Of a stretch of 6,314 nt of DNA, positions 5,796-6,314 are shown one piece after another. How positions within the stretch are numbered: position 1 is the stretch's first letter; each line of letters begins with the position of its first letter. Position numbers and translations under genes: made by a program. Source of the DNA: DATCVA01 sp036567205 (GTDB taxonomy: Bacteria; Pseudomonadota; Gammaproteobacteria; Burkholderiales; Burkholderiaceae_B); NCBI GenBank assembly GCA_036567205.1, contig DATCVA010000135.1, forward strand, positions 1 through 6,314. Direction: 5' to 3'. Under the pieces are notes generated by a model, which saw only the letters and a program-made list of their open reading frames with translations, did no database searches and was not told the DNA's origin.

Positions 5796-5846
5796 TATAT
5801 AGGGAGGGTGCTTATATAGGGAGGGTGCTTATATAGGGAGGCAACG
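5796..5846 (+). repeat. Three tandem copies of a 17-bp unit
   Basis: The unit TATATAGGGAGGGTGCT occurs at 5796-5812 and exactly again at 5813-5829. A third copy at 5830-5846 keeps the first 12 bases (to 5841) and then diverges. The 17-bp period is not a multiple of three, and no frame through it is coding. Together with CTATATATAG (5749) and CTATATAG (5777), it gives five TATATAG cores within 88 bp. Confidence 0.9.
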
Positions 5847-6092
5847 CGGATGGCGCCCCAGTCTGGATGGACAGCAAAGCTTCGCTGTGACGCGTTAATT
5901 CCTTCTTGGGCGAGCCCGGACGCCGATGGGAGTACATCAATCAGCCCATTTTTCGTCCCTTTCTCGTGAATCGGGCCCGTGACCCCGAATTATTTCATTC
6001 CGGTTAAAAATATCTTACTGTTTTGTTTCAAGGGCTTATGGATTGTTTGGTCACGAAAGGCCGCTTTTCCGTATTATTTCCCCGTTTTCCAT

Positions 6093-6122
6093 TTGCGCGG
6101 CACAAAATACCTGTGCTATAGT
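6093..6122 (+). promoter_or_regulatory. Extended -10 promoter in the AT-rich leader region
   Basis: TATAGT (6117-6122), one mismatch from two positions of the consensus core, is preceded by TGC to give an extended -10 (TGnTATAGT). A weak -35, TTGCGC (6093-6098), lies 18 bp upstream. AT-rich DNA upstream could act as an UP element. Transcription would start near 6129 and run towards the promoter at 6285. Confidence 0.5.
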
Positions 6123-6141
6123 TTCGTTCTTCGCTGCTCCA

Positions 6142-6165
6142 GCACCTAGGGTTTACCCGCGGTGC
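6142..6165 (+). other. Hairpin just downstream of the 6117 promoter
   Basis: GCACC (6142-6146) pairs with GGTGC (6161-6165), then after a 2x2 internal loop GGG (6149-6151) pairs with CCC (6156-6158) around TTTA. It would form about 15 bases into a transcript from the 6117 promoter. No T tract follows, so it is not an intrinsic terminator. Confidence 0.45.
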
Positions 6166-6284
6166 AGACGGCCAAGCGCAGTGAAACCAAAGGCCTGTTG
6201 GCCGGGTCGAGCATGCGGCAGTGGCGCCAGGTTGGCGGTTTGTACGGTTAGGTCTTTACGGCCACCACGACGAACCACCCCGAC

Positions 6285-6313
6285 TTGACAAGCCAAACGA
6301 ACTGCTTCATAAT
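6285..6313 (+). promoter_or_regulatory. Near-consensus promoter, stable-RNA type
   Basis: A perfect TTGACA (6285-6290) is followed after exactly 17 bp by CATAAT (6308-6313), one mismatch from consensus. The start site would fall near 6320, outside the window. The strength, the AT-rich upstream region, a second promoter about 190 bp upstream, and the lack of any gene between suggest an rRNA or tRNA operon to the right; this is an inference, since no such gene is visible. Confidence 0.75.
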
Positions 6314-6314
6314 C

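Larger units (their letters stand above)
5650..6284. other. Long non-coding region between the regulator gene and a stable-RNA-like promoter
   Basis: No open frame here has a believable start, ribosome site and composition. From left to right I see: a weak inverted repeat ATGGAT (5664-5669) / ATCCAT (5682-5687) without a T tract; the TATATAG repeat locus (5749-5846); a near-perfect 18-bp palindrome at 5871-5888 centred on AAGCTT with ACAGC/GCTGT arms; a weak terminator-like element GATGGG (5925-5930) / CCCATT followed by T's to 5953, with a large 14-base loop; an AT-rich stretch at about 5988-6120; and an extended -10 promoter with a downstream hairpin. I recognise no tRNA or rRNA sequence within it. 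Confidence 0.6.

Noticed and set aside
5796..5841. TATAGGGAG within the tandem repeats resembles the start region of phage T7 class III promoters
   Set aside because: The upstream specificity part of a T7 promoter is absent in all copies; the likeness is limited to the AT-then-GGGAG stretch.
5749..5846. Possible CRISPR array
   Set aside because: Units are directly adjacent 17-mers with no unique spacers, and no cas gene is present.
5925..5953. Terminator for the Lrp-type gene (GATGGG / CCCATT plus T's)
   Set aside because: The loop is 14 bases, the stem only about six pairs, and it lies some 275 bp after the stop codon; too weak to call as a separate feature.
6043..6288. An 81-codon frame starting with TTG in the terminal region
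   Set aside because: Weak start, no ribosome site, runs through both the 6117 promoter and the hairpin, and the Cys/Arg/Pro-rich product resembles no family I recognise.

Overview
The window looks like ordinary core chromosome of a betaproteobacterium, most likely of the family Alcaligenaceae (Bordetella, Achromobacter or Pusillimonas type). The reasons are the moderately GC-rich coding sequence, the order coiled-coil protein - zapA - 6S RNA, and the familiar forms of Lgt, of a Pseudomonas-type 4-hydroxyphenylpyruvate dioxygenase and of its divergent Lrp/AsnC regulator. The family assignment is an inference from gene content; no database was searched.

Positions 1-880 (+ strand) hold a small cell-division and stable-RNA block. 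It contains the 3' end of a coiled-coil ZapB-like gene, zapA six bases further on, the 6S RNA gene, and a strong intrinsic terminator with a UUCG loop. A secreted SIMPL-domain (DUF541) protein follows at 892-1629, starting only 21 bases after the terminator stem. It runs convergently into lgt (1592-2377, -), and the two coding ends overlap by 38 bp.

lgt is divergent from a small periplasmic class I cytochrome c (2480-2827, +). That gene converges on a membrane protein of the nucleoside-recognition/Gate family (2870-3835, -), with a two-tier hairpin in the 42-bp gap. Upstream of the membrane protein and on the same strand is hppD (3915-5027, -). A perfect 8-bp-arm hairpin without a U tract lies between them.

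hppD is divergent from an Lrp/AsnC regulator gene (5173-5649, +) across 145 bp. This spacer holds a good sigma70 promoter for the regulator, an AT-rich palindrome on its -10 element, and a longer GC-centred dyad nearer hppD. The layout suggests autoregulation of the regulator and local control of tyrosine/4-hydroxyphenylpyruvate breakdown.

The last 665 bp (5650-6314) contain no convincing gene. They hold a compact repeat locus (5749-5846) made of two overlapping palindromes and three 17-bp tandem units, all built around the octamer (C/T)TATATAG. An AT-rich stretch follows, then two promoters: an extended -10 promoter near 6117 and a near-consensus promoter at 6285-6313 whose transcript begins beyond the window. 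The last one resembles stable-RNA (rRNA or tRNA) promoters. I found no clear new multi-gene system. The least explained parts are the 5749-5846 repeat locus and the control region between hppD and the regulator.
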